Origin: Achromobacter sp. ASV32 | Lineage (GTDB): Bacteria; Pseudomonadota; Gammaproteobacteria; Burkholderiales; Burkholderiaceae_B | Direction: 5' to 3' | Assembly: GCF_016428805.1 (NCBI RefSeq) | Contig: NZ_JAELTJ010000004.1 | Location: 1-64,000, forward strand | DNA length: 64,000 nt | Part shown: one piece after another, positions 8,357-17,078 of the stretch | Layout of the letters: every line of letters starts with the position of its first letter | How positions within the stretch are numbered: the first letter of the stretch is position 1 | Made by a program: the position numbers and the translations under genes | The notes under the pieces: generated by a model | Database searches by the model: none | What the model was told of the DNA's origin: nothing | What the model saw: the letters and a program-made list of their open reading frames with translations, nothing else

Positions 8357-9928
8357 ATGCGCCGCACTTTGATTGCCATCGCGATCGCCGCCGCCGTGGC
8401 CGTGCCCTCGATCGGGCAAGCCAAATCTTTCCGTTGGGCCGCCCAGGGCGACATCCTTACCTTCGATCCGCATTCGCAGAACGAAGGCATGACGATCGCC
8501 GCCAACAGCTACATCTACGAACCGCTGGTGGACTACGACAAGGACTTCAAGGTGGTGCCGCGCCTGGCGACCGAGTGGCAGCAGGTTTCGCCCACCCTGT
8601 ACCGCTTCAAGCTGCGCCCCGGGGTGAAGTTCCATGACGGCGCCGCCTTCACGGCGGACGACGTGGTGTTCTCCGTGCACCGCGCCATGGCGCCCACGTC
8701 GAACTACAAGGCCTACACGACCGGCATCAAGGAAGCGCGCAAGATCGATGACCTGACGGTCGAGATCGAGACCTCGGCGCCCAACCCGGTGCTGCTGCGC
8801 CAGTTGCCCAACGTGTTCATCATGAACAAGGCCTGGTCGGAAAAGAACAACATCGCCAAGCCGCAAGACTTCGTCAACAAGGAAGACACCTTCGGCGCGC
8901 GCAACACCAATGGCACCGGCCCGTACAAGCTGAAGTCGCGCGAAGTGGACGTCCGTACGGTGTTCGAAGAAAACAAGGACTGGTGGAACAAGGCCGGCAA
9001 GGTCGGCAACGTCACCGAAGTGGTGTTCACGCCGATCAAGCAGAACGCCACTCGCACCGCCGCGCTGCTGTCAGGCGAGATCGACTTCGTGCTGGACCCG
9101 GCCGCGCAGGATCTGGACCGTCTGCGCCAATCGGCCAAGGTGGTCGAGGGCAACGAATACCGCACCATCTACCTGGGCCTGGACCAGAAGCGTCCCGAGC
9201 TGCAGTACTCGAACATCAAGGGCAAGAACCCGTTCCAGGACATCCGCGTGCGCGAGGCGCTGTACCGCGCCATCGACGTGGACGCCATCAAGCGCGCCGT
9301 GATGCGCGGCCTGTCGGCGCCCACCGGCACCATGATCGCGCCGCAGGTGCATGGCTGGACCGAGTCGCTGCACAAGCGCGTGCCCTACGATCCCGAAAAG
9401 GCTCGCGCGCTGCTCAAGGAGGCCGGCTACGACGGCACCCTGAACTTCACGCTGGATTGCCCCAACAACCGCTACATCAACGACGAGGCGATCTGCCAGG
9501 CCGTCGTGGGCATGTGGGCCAAGGTGGGGGTGAAGGCCACCATGAACGCCATGCCGCGTTCGACCTACTTCCCCAAGGTACAGAACTCCGACACCAGCGC
9601 CTACCTGTTCGGCTGGGGCGTGCCGACGTTCGACGCCATGTACACGCTGCAGAACCTGATCCGCACCAAGGGCGAAGGTGCGGACGGCATGTACAACCTG
9701 GGCAACTACAGCAACAAGGAACTGGACGCGATCATTGATCGCATCAAGACCGAAACCGACGTGGCCAAGCGCGACGCCGACATTCACAAGGTGCTGGAAG
9801 TGCACGCCAAGGAATTCGGCCACATCGCGCTGCACGACCAGGTCATTCCCTGGGCCATGCGCAAGAATGTCACGGTCATCCACCGCGCCGACAATCGCCT
9901 CGTGGCCGATTGGGTCAAGGTCGACTGA
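8357..9928 (+). CDS. Peptide/nickel-type ABC transporter substrate-binding protein (SBP_bac_5)
   Basis: A 523-residue periplasmic protein with a Sec signal peptide (RRTLIAIAIAAAVAVPSIGQ, probable cleavage after GQA). The family 5 solute-binding fold follows (LTFDPHSQNEGMTI; RPGVKFHDGAAFTADDVVFS; NGTGPYKLKS). I start at the ATG at 8357 with AGGAG at 8342-8346; a TTG at 8348 is too close to that site. Followed by two permease and two ATPase genes, so it is the receptor of a complete dpp/opp-type importer. The substrate (dipeptide, glutathione, nickel chelate or other) cannot be told from sequence. Confidence 0.94.
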   Translation: MRRTLIAIAIAAAVAVPSIGQAKSFRWAAQGDILTFDPHSQNEGMTIAANSYIYEPLVDYDKDFKVVPRLATEWQQVSPTLYRFKLRPGVKFHDGAAFTADDVVFSVHRAMAPTSNYKAYTTGIKEARKIDDLTVEIETSAPNPVLLRQLPNVFIMNKAWSEKNNIAKPQDFVNKEDTFGARNTNGTGPYKLKSREVDVRTVFEENKDWWNKAGKVGNVTEVVFTPIKQNATRTAALLSGEIDFVLDPAAQDLDRLRQSAKVVEGNEYRTIYLGLDQKRPELQYSNIKGKNPFQDIRVREALYRAIDVDAIKRAVMRGLSAPTGTMIAPQVHGWTESLHKRVPYDPEKARALLKEAGYDGTLNFTLDCPNNRYINDEAICQAVVGMWAKVGVKATMNAMPRSTYFPKVQNSDTSAYLFGWGVPTFDAMYTLQNLIRTKGEGADGMYNLGNYSNKELDAIIDRIKTETDVAKRDADIHKVLEVHAKEFGHIALHDQVIPWAMRKNVTVIHRADNRLVADWVKVD

Positions 9929-9968
9929 TCCCGGCTAACCAGACAGCGAAGTCCCGATAAGGCCTGTC

Positions 9969-9992
9969 AGCCCCTGAAGGTCTCCCGGGGCT
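9969..9992 (+). other. Intercistronic stem-loop between receptor and permease genes
   Basis: AGCCCC at 9969-9974 pairs with GGGGCT at 9987-9992 and is followed by a T-rich run. Such hairpins behind receptor genes commonly stabilise the receptor mRNA or cause partial termination, making more receptor than permease. The role is inferred from position. Confidence 0.55.
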
Positions 9993-10016
9993 TCGCCGTC
10001 TTTGCTTTTCCCGCCT

Positions 10017-11006
10017 ATGTTCGCTTTCATACTGCGTCGCCTGTTGCAGGCCGTAGCGGTGATGCTCACCGTCGCGCTGCTGGCCTTTGTGCTTTTTCAA
10101 TACGTCGGCGACCCTGTCACCATCATGCTGGGGCAGGACGCCACCGATGCCGAGCGCATCGAACTGCGTGAACGCCTGGGCTTGAACGAGCCCGCCATCG
10201 TTCAATTCGGCCATTTCGTGGCCAACGCCGCACAGGGAAATTTCGGCATCTCCCTGCGCCAGAGCGAACCGGTTTCCACGCTGCTCAAATCGCGCCTGCC
10301 GGCCACGCTGGAGCTGTCCATGGTGGCGGCGTTGCTGGCGCTGGTGGTGGGCGTGCCGCTGGGCGTGTATACCGCGCTCAAGCGCAACAGCCTGTTGTCG
10401 CAGCTGCTGTTGGCCGGTTCGCTGCTGGGGGTGTCATTGCCGACCTTCCTGATCGGCATCCTGCTGATCCTGGTGTTCTCGGTGCAGCTGGGCTGGCTGC
10501 CCAGCTATGGCCGTGGCGATACCGTCAGTGTCGGCTGGTGGACGTCCGGCCTGTTCACCGCCACCGGCTGGAAGCACCTGATCCTGCCTTCCATCACGCT
10601 GTCGCTGTTCCAGATGACGCTGGTGCTGCGGCTGGTGCGCTCGGAAATGCTGGAAGTGCTGCGCTCGGACTACATCAAGTTCGCGCGCGCCCGGGGCCTG
10701 AAGCGCCGCGCCATCCATTTCGGCCACGCGCTGAAGAACACCATGGTGCCCGTCATCACCATCACCGGCCTGCAGCTGGGCGGCATCATCGCCTTCGCCA
10801 TCGTGACCGAAACGGTGTTCCAGTGGCCGGGCATGGGGCTGTTGTTCATCCAGGCGGTGCAATTCGCCGACGTGCCGGTGATGGCCGCATACCTGTGCCT
10901 GATCGCGCTGGTGTTCGTGGTGATCAACCTGATCGTCGATCTTCTGTATTTTGTCGTGGACCCGCGCTTGCGCTCCGGGCTGACCCGCGGCGGAGGTGGC
11001 CACTGA
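10017..11006 (+). CDS. ABC transporter permease, DppB/OppB type
   Basis: A 329-residue inner-membrane permease. It has the N-terminal DppB-type helix (FAFILRRLLQAVAVMLTVAL), the extracytoplasmic segment with RERLGLNEPAI, and five further hydrophobic helices. The BPD_transp_1 EAA-loop region reads YIKFARARGLKRRAIHFGHA, where the ATPase docks. I chose the ATG at 10017 giving MFAFILRR; an upstream TTG is less likely. Its stop overlaps the next gene's ATG (TGATG at 11004-11008). Forms a heterodimeric channel with the product of the following gene. Confidence 0.94.
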   Translation: MFAFILRRLLQAVAVMLTVALLAFVLFQYVGDPVTIMLGQDATDAERIELRERLGLNEPAIVQFGHFVANAAQGNFGISLRQSEPVSTLLKSRLPATLELSMVAALLALVVGVPLGVYTALKRNSLLSQLLLAGSLLGVSLPTFLIGILLILVFSVQLGWLPSYGRGDTVSVGWWTSGLFTATGWKHLILPSITLSLFQMTLVLRLVRSEMLEVLRSDYIKFARARGLKRRAIHFGHALKNTMVPVITITGLQLGGIIAFAIVTETVFQWPGMGLLFIQAVQFADVPVMAAYLCLIALVFVVINLIVDLLYFVVDPRLRSGLTRGGGGH

Positions 11007-11920
11007 TGCGCGCCGTTCTGAAACGCTGGTGGGACAGCGACATTGCCTGGGCCTGGCGCCGGGCGCCCGTGGCCATTGCGGCGACCGTGTTGCTGGCCCT
11101 GCTGCTGATCGGCTCGTTCGGCGCCGGTTGGGTCGCGCCGCACAACCCGTTCGACCTGACCAAGGTGGAGCTGCTGGATGCCTTGCTGCCGCCCGCCTGG
11201 GAGGCCAACGGCCAGCAGACCTATCTGCTGGGTACCGACAGCCAGGGCCGCGACCTGTATTCGGCGATCCTGTACGGCACCCGCGTGTCGCTGTTGATCG
11301 GGCTGGCGTCGGTGCTGCTGTCGATGCTGATCGGCATCGTGCTGGGGCTGATCTCGGGCTACGCGGGAGGACGCATCGACGCGTTCATCATGCGGATCGC
11401 GGACGTGCAGCTGTCGTTCCCGGCGATCCTGATCGCGCTCCTGATCGACGGCGTGGCGCGCGCGGCGGTGCCGCGCGAGCTGCACGAGATCATCGCGTTC
11501 CCGGTGCTGATCGGCGCCATCGCGCTCGCCGGCTGGCCGCAGTACGCCCGCACGGTGCGGGGGTCGACGCTGGTCGAGAAGAACCGCGAATACGTGCAGG
11601 CCGCCCGCGTGATCGGGGTGGCCTCGCCCGTGATCATGTTCCGCCACGTGCTGCCCAATGTGCTGGGTCCGGTGCTGGTGCTGGCCACGGTGCACCTGGC
11701 GACTGCCATCATCACCGAGGCGACGCTGTCGTTCCTGGGGGTAGGGGTGCCGCCGACGGCGCCGTCGCTGGGCACGCTGATCCGCATCGGCAACGATTTC
11801 CTGTTTTCCGGCGAATGGTGGATCACCATCTTCCCGGGCGCGGCGCTGGTGCTGCTGGTGCTGTCGGTCAACCTGCTGGGCGACTGGCTGCGCGATGCGC
11901 TCAACCCGCGTCTGAACTGA
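11006..11920 (+). CDS. ABC transporter permease, DppC/OppC type
   Basis: A 304-residue inner-membrane permease of the DppC family. The N-terminal helix is VAIAATVLLALLLIGSFGAG, followed by the DppC signature HNPFDL and LLGTDSQGRDLYSAILYGTR, then the permease core with the EAA loop (NREYVQAARVIGVASPVIMF). It is translationally coupled to the preceding permease gene. Between residues about 145 and 165 there is a hydrophilic segment, RAAVPRELHEIIAF, inserted between membrane spans. Second channel subunit of the importer. Confidence 0.94.
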   Translation: MRAVLKRWWDSDIAWAWRRAPVAIAATVLLALLLIGSFGAGWVAPHNPFDLTKVELLDALLPPAWEANGQQTYLLGTDSQGRDLYSAILYGTRVSLLIGLASVLLSMLIGIVLGLISGYAGGRIDAFIMRIADVQLSFPAILIALLIDGVARAAVPRELHEIIAFPVLIGAIALAGWPQYARTVRGSTLVEKNREYVQAARVIGVASPVIMFRHVLPNVLGPVLVLATVHLATAIITEATLSFLGVGVPPTAPSLGTLIRIGNDFLFSGEWWITIFPGAALVLLVLSVNLLGDWLRDALNPRLN

Positions 11921-11966
11921 TAGCGAGCGCGGCAGCAGTATTTGGAAATTTAAATTTGAGAAACCC

Positions 11967-12968
11967 ATGAGCGCTTTACTTGAAGTCCGCAATCTGCGCG
12001 TCGAATTTCCGACACGCCGCGGCACCTTGCGCGCCCTGGACGACGTGTCCTTTTCGATCCAGGCGGGCGAAGTCCTGGGCGTGGTGGGGGAATCGGGCGC
12101 GGGCAAGTCGCTGACCGGCGCGTCCATCATCGGCCTGCTCGAACCGCCGGGCCGCATCGCCGCCGGCGAGATCCTGCTGGCGGGCCGCCGCATCGACAAT
12201 CTGCCCGACGAGCAGATGCGCCGGGTGCGGGGCCGCGAGATCGGGGCGGTGTTCCAGGACCCGCTGACCTCGCTGAATCCGCTGTACACGGTGGGGCGGC
12301 AACTGGCCGAGACCATCGTCACGCACCTGGACCTGAGCTGGTCGCAGGCCCGCAACCGCGCGGTCGAGCTGCTGGCGTCGACCGGTATCCCGGCGGCGCG
12401 CGAGCGTATCGACCACTATCCGCACCAGTTCTCCGGCGGCATGCGCCAACGGGTGGTGATCGCGCTGGCGCTGGCCGCCGAGCCCAAGCTGGTGGTGGCC
12501 GACGAACCGACGACGGCGCTGGATGTGTCGATCCAGGCGCAGATCATCGAGCTGCTCAAGCGGCTGTGCCGCGAGCACGGCACCGCCGTCATGCTGATCA
12601 CGCACGACATGGGCGTGATCGCGGAAACGGCGGACCGCGTGGCGGTGATGTACGCGGGCCGGGTGGCCGAAATCGGTCCGGTGGCGGACGTGATCCATCA
12701 TCCGCGCCATCCTTATACCGCGGGCCTGATGGGGTCGATCCCGTCGCTGGAGGGGCATGCCGAACGGCTGGTGCAGATCGACGGCAGCATGCCGCGGCTG
12801 AATGCGATTCCGCCCGGCTGCGCCTTCAATCCGCGCTGCGGGCAGCGTCTGCCGCGTTGCGGCCAGGACCGGCCCGAACTGTTGCCGGCGGGCACGTCGC
12901 GCGCGGCCTGTTGGCTGCATGAGGGGGCCGCGGCTCCGGGTGGCAAACAAGCGGAGGTGGCAGCATGA
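11967..12968 (+). CDS. Peptide ABC transporter ATP-binding protein, DppD type
   Basis: A 333-residue ATPase. Walker A GESGAGKS, signature motif FSGGMRQRV, Walker [15 protein letters not shown] and the switch histidine in LITHDMG are all intact. The C-terminal oligo-HPY domain carries [15 protein letters not shown], a cysteine pattern seen in OppD/DppD proteins that can bind an Fe-S cluster. The gene overlaps the next ATPase by four bases (ATGA at 12965-12968). Energises the importer together with its partner ATPase. Confidence 0.94.
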   Translation: MSALLEVRNLRVEFPTRRGTLRALDDVSFSIQAGEVLGVVGESGAGKSLTGASIIGLLEPPGRIAAGEILLAGRRIDNLPDEQMRRVRGREIGAVFQDPLTSLNPLYTVGRQLAETIVTHLDLSWSQARNRAVELLASTGIPAARERIDHYPHQFSGGMRQRVVIALALAAEPKLVVADEPTTALDVSIQAQIIELLKRLCREHGTAVMLITHDMGVIAETADRVAVMYAGRVAEIGPVADVIHHPRHPYTAGLMGSIPSLEGHAERLVQIDGSMPRLNAIPPGCAFNPRCGQRLPRCGQDRPELLPAGTSRAACWLHEGAAAPGGKQAEVAA

Positions 12969-13954
12969 GCGCGCCGTTGGTGCAAGTGAAGGATGCGGCG
13001 CGCTGGTTCGATGTGTCGCCGCCCTGGTTGGAACGCAAGCTGGCGGGCAAGCCGCGGGTGATGCTGCGGGCGGTGGACGGCGTTTCGTTCGAGATCGCGC
13101 GCGGCGAGACGCTGGCGCTGGTGGGCGAGTCCGGCTGCGGCAAGTCGACGGTGGCGCGGATGCTGGTGGGCCTGTATGGCCTGACGCGCGGCGATATCCA
13201 TTTCGACGGCCAGCCGTTGTCGAAGATGTCGGAGCCGGGCGGCCGGGCGCTGCGCAAGCGGCTGCAGATGATTTTCCAGGACCCGTATGCCAGCCTGAAC
13301 CCGCGTTGGCGGGTGGGGCGGATCATCGCGGAGCCGATGTTGACGCATACGGCGATGACGCCCGCCGAGCGCACGGCCCGCGTGGGCGAGCTGCTCAAGC
13401 AGGTGGGGCTGGACCCGGCGGACCAGAGCCGCTATCCGCATCAGTTTTCGGGCGGGCAGCGCCAGCGCATTTCGATCGCGCGGGCGCTGGCGGTGAATCC
13501 GGAGTTCCTGGTCTGCGATGAGCCGACATCGGCGTTGGACGTGTCGGTGCAGGCGCAGGTGCTGAACCTGATGAAGGACCTGCAGCGGGAGCTGGGGCTG
13601 ACCTATCTGTTCATCTCGCACAATCTGGCGGTGGTGCACCATGTGGCGGACCGGGTGGGGGTGATGTATCTGGGGCGCATGGTGGAAGTGGCGCCCCGGG
13701 ACGAACTGTTCGCGCGGCCGCGGCATCCCTATACGCGGATGTTGCTGGAGGCGATTCCGGATATCAATGGGGCGGGCAAGCCGCGCACGGCGGTGGCGGG
13801 GGAAGTGCCCAATCCGTTGAATCCGCCCTCAGGGTGCACGTTTCATCCACGGTGTCCGCATGCGGAGGCGCGGTGCAAGGCCGAGGCCCCTGTGGCGGTG
13901 TTGGCGGGAGCGTCGGTTGTTGCTTGCCATGCGGTGCAGGAGGGGAGGATCTAG
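12965..13954 (+). CDS. Peptide ABC transporter ATP-binding protein, DppF type
   Basis: A 329-residue second ATPase of the importer. Walker A GESGCGKS, signature [15 protein letters not shown], Walker [14 protein letters not shown] and the switch histidine in [11 protein letters not shown] are present, and the C-terminal domain has the cysteine pattern [15 protein letters not shown]. It begins inside the stop of the preceding ATPase gene. Its last 450 bases use strikingly G-ending codons compared with the C-ending preference of genes later in the window. It closes the five-gene transporter operon. Confidence 0.93.
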   Translation: MSAPLVQVKDAARWFDVSPPWLERKLAGKPRVMLRAVDGVSFEIARGETLALVGESGCGKSTVARMLVGLYGLTRGDIHFDGQPLSKMSEPGGRALRKRLQMIFQDPYASLNPRWRVGRIIAEPMLTHTAMTPAERTARVGELLKQVGLDPADQSRYPHQFSGGQRQRISIARALAVNPEFLVCDEPTSALDVSVQAQVLNLMKDLQRELGLTYLFISHNLAVVHHVADRVGVMYLGRMVEVAPRDELFARPRHPYTRMLLEAIPDINGAGKPRTAVAGEVPNPLNPPSGCTFHPRCPHAEARCKAEAPVAVLAGASVVACHAVQEGRI

Positions 13955-13989
13955 GCTTCTTTTCTTGCTGGCGGTGGGTGCTTTAGGCG

Positions 13990-14164
13990 TCTGGCACGGC
14001 GTGGGGCGGGGTGCGCGGGGCTACGATTGCGGTCCGGAGCCTTCGCTCCCGACTCGCCTCGGCGGCCCCCCCTTCCTCATCGTCGTCCAGGCCTTCGGCC
14101 TTCCCTTCCGATTCCCTCGGGCGCATCTACACGCCCCGCACACCCCGCCCCACGCCGTGCCAGA
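13990..14164. repeat. Long inverted repeat (32-bp arms, about 110-bp loop) in a 425-base gene-free stretch
   Basis: The arm at 13990-14021, beginning TCTGGCACGGCGTGGGGC, recurs in reverse complement at 14133-14164 with a single mismatch (GTGCGC against GTGTGC). The loop is rich in GCCTTCG-type short repeats. The remainder of the gap to 14379 is G-rich with no convincing gene. On RNA this would fold as a very stable hairpin just after the transporter operon. It lacks a U-run immediately after the arm, so it is not a standard intrinsic terminator. It could be an mRNA-stabilising element or a dispersed intergenic repeat. Confidence 0.7.
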
Positions 14165-14379
14165 GTCACGTTGATTGCTCGCCGGCTTTGTTGGGGCGAG
14201 TGGCGTGCTTGACGTTCTTGCCTCGGGTTTCTTGGTGGTGGAGGGTCTTGCGGGGTCGCGGTGACGCGGCCGCGCGGGCGGCCCGTCGCCGCATTTGGCC
14301 TGCGGGGCGTCGTTGCGTTCTGGGTCAGCTTCGGGTTTAGGGGAGTTTTGATTGTCCGACGTCTGCGTCGCCGCGGGGG

Positions 14380-14922
14380 TCAGTGACGGTGACCCGGGTC
14401 GTTTGGATCATGCGGGTGGTCGTGGCCGGGGAGGTCGTCTTCGTCGTCGTCCTCTTCCTCTTCCTCTTCCTCTTCGTCGTCTTCTTCGTCAGGGTCGGGC
14501 AGGGGTTCTTCGGTCAGGGCGAAGGGCAGGACGTCTTCCAGGTTGTCGGACCAGGCGGATTCTTCGCCGTCGTGGTCGAGCTTGATGAAGCGTTCGCCTT
14601 CGTTGAGCGAGATCTGGATGGCCCAGAGGTAGAGGCAGTCGTAGGTGTCGTCGTCGGTCTGGGGCAGGCCGCCGCGGTTGCCGAGCAGGCGGGCGCCGGC
14701 GCCGCCGAGTTGGACGTGGGTTTGGGCTTCGTCGGCCTTGGCGTTTTCGTCGACGGGGACACCGTAGGTGACCCATTCGGTGCCTTCGTCGCCCAGGACG
14801 ACTTCAGCCAGGACGGGCTTGCCGAGGTAGGCGCTGAGGGCGTCGGCGGTCTTGGCCAGCATGTCGAGTTCGGTCGCGCTGAAGTGGGTCAGGGAAGGCG
14901 GGGGCGTGGCAGAGGCGGACAT
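14380..14922 (-). CDS. Hypothetical protein with long acidic, histidine-ending C-terminal tail
   Basis: 180 residues starting MSASATPPPSLTHFSATELD. The first about 140 residues look like a compact soluble domain (LDMLAKTADALSAYLGKPVL; YGVPVDENAKADEAQTHVQL; CLYLWAIQISLNEGERFIKL). The last about 40 residues are almost entirely Asp and Glu, ending in a His/Asp/Pro stretch (GHDHPHDPNDPGHRH). No signal peptide or membrane span. I recognise no family; the length and the tail are the notable facts. A metal-buffering or nucleic-acid-mimic role for the tail would be speculation. Confidence 0.8.
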   Translation of the reverse strand: MSASATPPPSLTHFSATELDMLAKTADALSAYLGKPVLAEVVLGDEGTEWVTYGVPVDENAKADEAQTHVQLGGAGARLLGNRGGLPQTDDDTYDCLYLWAIQISLNEGERFIKLDHDGEESAWSDNLEDVLPFALTEEPLPDPDEEDDEEEEEEEEDDDEDDLPGHDHPHDPNDPGHRH

Positions 14923-15157
14923 GAGGGTTCCTGGGCGCGATGATGCCGCGGGTACGGCGTTACGTAAAAACAACCGCTATTGTCTCGCGATCGCGCAAGG
15001 CGTGCATCGCACGGGTGGATGACGATTTACGCGGGGGGGAGTGCGGTTGCCGCGGGGCAGGTGCACCGGGATGGTGCGACTGGCGCGGCAGGTGGCAGCG
15101 GTGCGTGGCCGGCGGTGCGGCTCGGGGGCTGGCGCGGCGCTATGCCCAAGGATGGGA

Positions 15158-15943
15158 TCAGGAACTTGCGGGCAGGGCGCGTTTGCGAGCGCTGTCGGGA
15201 GACTGGCCGGTCAGGCGCTGGAACATGGCGATGAAGGCGGACGGGGTGCTGTAGCCCAGGTCGCGGGCGATGACCTGGACGGATTGGCCGGCCTCCAGCA
15301 TGCCCAGGGCACTGACGACACGCAGGCGCTGGCGCCATTCGTTGAAGGTCATGCCCAGGTGCTGCTGGCAGTGGCGCAGCAAGGTGCGTTCGGTGATGCC
15401 GGCGGTGGCGGCCCAGTGGGCGGCGCCGCGCTTGTCGCCGGGCTGGTTCTGCAGGGCGGCCAGGATGGGGGCCAGGATGGGCTCGTTGGTGGACGGCAGG
15501 TAGCTGGCGTAGGCGCGGGCGACGTGGATCTGGTCGATGACGACCTGGGCCAGGCGCCGGTCGGCGGGGGTGTCGGGGTAGGTAATGCCGCGCCGCTCGA
15601 AGTCGGCCAGGACCGCGCGCATGACGGGACTGATTTCGAGGGTGCAGGGGGCGGCGGGCAGGTTGGCGCAGGCGGCGGCGGGAATGTCGATGCAGGCGTA
15701 GTGGACGTCGTCCTGGTTCTGGCAGCAGTGCTCTATCTGGGGCGGTATCCAGATGGCGTACTGGGGCGGGGACAGGTAGGTGACGCCTGCGATGCCGATT
15801 TCCATGATGCCGGACAGGGCGAAGTTGAGTTCGCCCCAGGGTGACGTGTGGCGCCGGACGCGCGAGTGCGGCAGGAAGTGCAGGATGCGGCAGGCCAGGG
15901 GGTAGGGGCGGCCGGGGCCGAGGTCCGGGGGCGAAGCAGCCAT
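15158..15943 (-). CDS. AraC-family transcriptional regulator (cupin sensor plus C-terminal double HTH)
   Basis: A 261-residue regulator. The N-terminal cupin-like half has HTSPWGELNFALSG and YLSPPQYAIWIPPQIEHCC. The C-terminal AraC domain has the first helix-turn-helix around ATAGITERTLLRHCQQHLGM and the second around VQVIARDLGYSTPSAFIAMF, followed by the typical F-x-R-L-T-G-x-S-P. It diverges from the EamA-type transporter gene with a 99-base shared promoter carrying three TGTCCGA sites, one of which overlaps its own start codon. It most likely controls itself and the transporter; the effector is unknown. Confidence 0.92.
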   Translation of the reverse strand: MAASPPDLGPGRPYPLACRILHFLPHSRVRRHTSPWGELNFALSGIMEIGIAGVTYLSPPQYAIWIPPQIEHCCQNQDDVHYACIDIPAAACANLPAAPCTLEISPVMRAVLADFERRGITYPDTPADRRLAQVVIDQIHVARAYASYLPSTNEPILAPILAALQNQPGDKRGAAHWAATAGITERTLLRHCQQHLGMTFNEWRQRLRVVSALGMLEAGQSVQVIARDLGYSTPSAFIAMFQRLTGQSPDSARKRALPASS

Positions 15944-15997
15944 GTCCGAAGTTCGTAGGGGTTTGTCCGATTTTCATTATATACATCAAGTCGGACA
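15943..15997. promoter_or_regulatory. Candidate AraC operator: three TGTCCGA half-sites
   Basis: TGTCCGA occurs at 15943-15949 (over the regulator's start codon) and at 15964-15970, and its inverse TCGGACA at 15991-15997. The last two form an inverted repeat separated by 20 bases of AT-rich sequence (TTTTCATTATATACATCAAG) that contains likely -10 elements. The placement fits autorepression plus control of the divergent transporter gene. Confidence 0.65.
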
Positions 15998-16042
15998 TGG
16001 ACCTACACTGGCCAGCCATTCCTGTCTGGCAGTACCGCATCC

Positions 16043-16993
16043 ATGACGCGCGCAGTTGCTTCGTCGGGGTCTTCCCCGGCTTCCTCCCACATTCCGGCCC
16101 GCTATTTCCTGTTTCCGCTGCTGGCGGCGCTGATCTGGTCGGTCAACATGATCGTCACCAAGATGGCGGCCGGCGTGATTTCGCCAGCGGTCATCGGCTT
16201 TTACCGCTGGGCGCTGGCGGGCGTGGTGCTGACGCCGTTCGCGTTGCCCGGCGTGTGGCGCAACCGGCGCGCGGTGCTGCCGTACCTGCCGAAGTTCGCG
16301 GTACTGGGCGGACTGGGCATGGCGCTGTACCAGGGCCTGGCCTATGTGGCGGCGGGCAGCACCACGGCAACCAATATGGGCATCATCACGGCGATGATTC
16401 CACTGATGACGATCGCGGTGGGCGCGCTGGTGCTGCGCGAGCGGCCGTCGGCGATGGCGATGCTGGGCGGCCTGCTGTCGCTGGCGGGGCTGGCGCTGCT
16501 GATCGGCGAGGGCGATCCGTCCCGCCTGTTGTCCGTGGGCGCTCACCACGGCGACGTGCTGATGGGCCTGGGCGCGCTGGCCTACGCGCTCTATGGCGTG
16601 TTGCTGCGCCGCTGGGGCCTGCCGGTGGGGCCCTGGCAATCGCTGTACGTGCAGGTGGCGTTCGGCGTGCTGTTCCAGCTGCCGGCCTTCCTGATGGCGC
16701 CGGCCTCGCCGCTCAATGGCGAGAACCTGCCGCTGGTGCTGTACGCCGCGGTGTTTCCGTCGCTGTTCGCGCCGTTCCTGTGGATGCAGGGCGTGCGGCA
16801 TCTGGGGCCGAACCGCGCCAGCATGTTCCTGAACGTGATGCCGGTGGCCACGGTGGCGATCGCGGCGCTGTTCCTCGACGAGAAGCCGCACCTGTTCCAT
16901 ATCGTCGGCGGCGCGATGGCGCTGGCCGGCGTGATGCTGGCGCAGATGCGCGCGCCGTTTGCCGGGGCCAGGCCGGCCAAGGGCGGGGCGTAG
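16043..16993 (+). CDS. EamA/DMT-superfamily drug/metabolite exporter
   Basis: A 316-residue membrane protein with about ten transmembrane helices in two EamA repeats. The first runs from ARYFLFPLLAALIWSVNMIV to GLALLIGEG and the second from GDVLMGLGALAYALYGVLLR to MALAGVMLAQMR. The helix-3/4 signature AAGSTTATNMGIITAMIPLM is clear. Members export metabolites or amino acids; the specificity is not readable. Divergent from the AraC regulator, which probably senses the exported compound or a related one. The N-terminus is Ser-rich and a later start is possible. Confidence 0.9.
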   Translation: MTRAVASSGSSPASSHIPARYFLFPLLAALIWSVNMIVTKMAAGVISPAVIGFYRWALAGVVLTPFALPGVWRNRRAVLPYLPKFAVLGGLGMALYQGLAYVAAGSTTATNMGIITAMIPLMTIAVGALVLRERPSAMAMLGGLLSLAGLALLIGEGDPSRLLSVGAHHGDVLMGLGALAYALYGVLLRRWGLPVGPWQSLYVQVAFGVLFQLPAFLMAPASPLNGENLPLVLYAAVFPSLFAPFLWMQGVRHLGPNRASMFLNVMPVATVAIAALFLDEKPHLFHIVGGAMALAGVMLAQMRAPFAGARPAKGGA

Positions 16994-17078
16994 CGCCCTC
17001 GGTATTGGATCGGTCTCGCCCCGGTATCAATATCGGCAGCGGCGGCGAAGCGCGATGCCGTGCTCGCCGAGTCGCATG

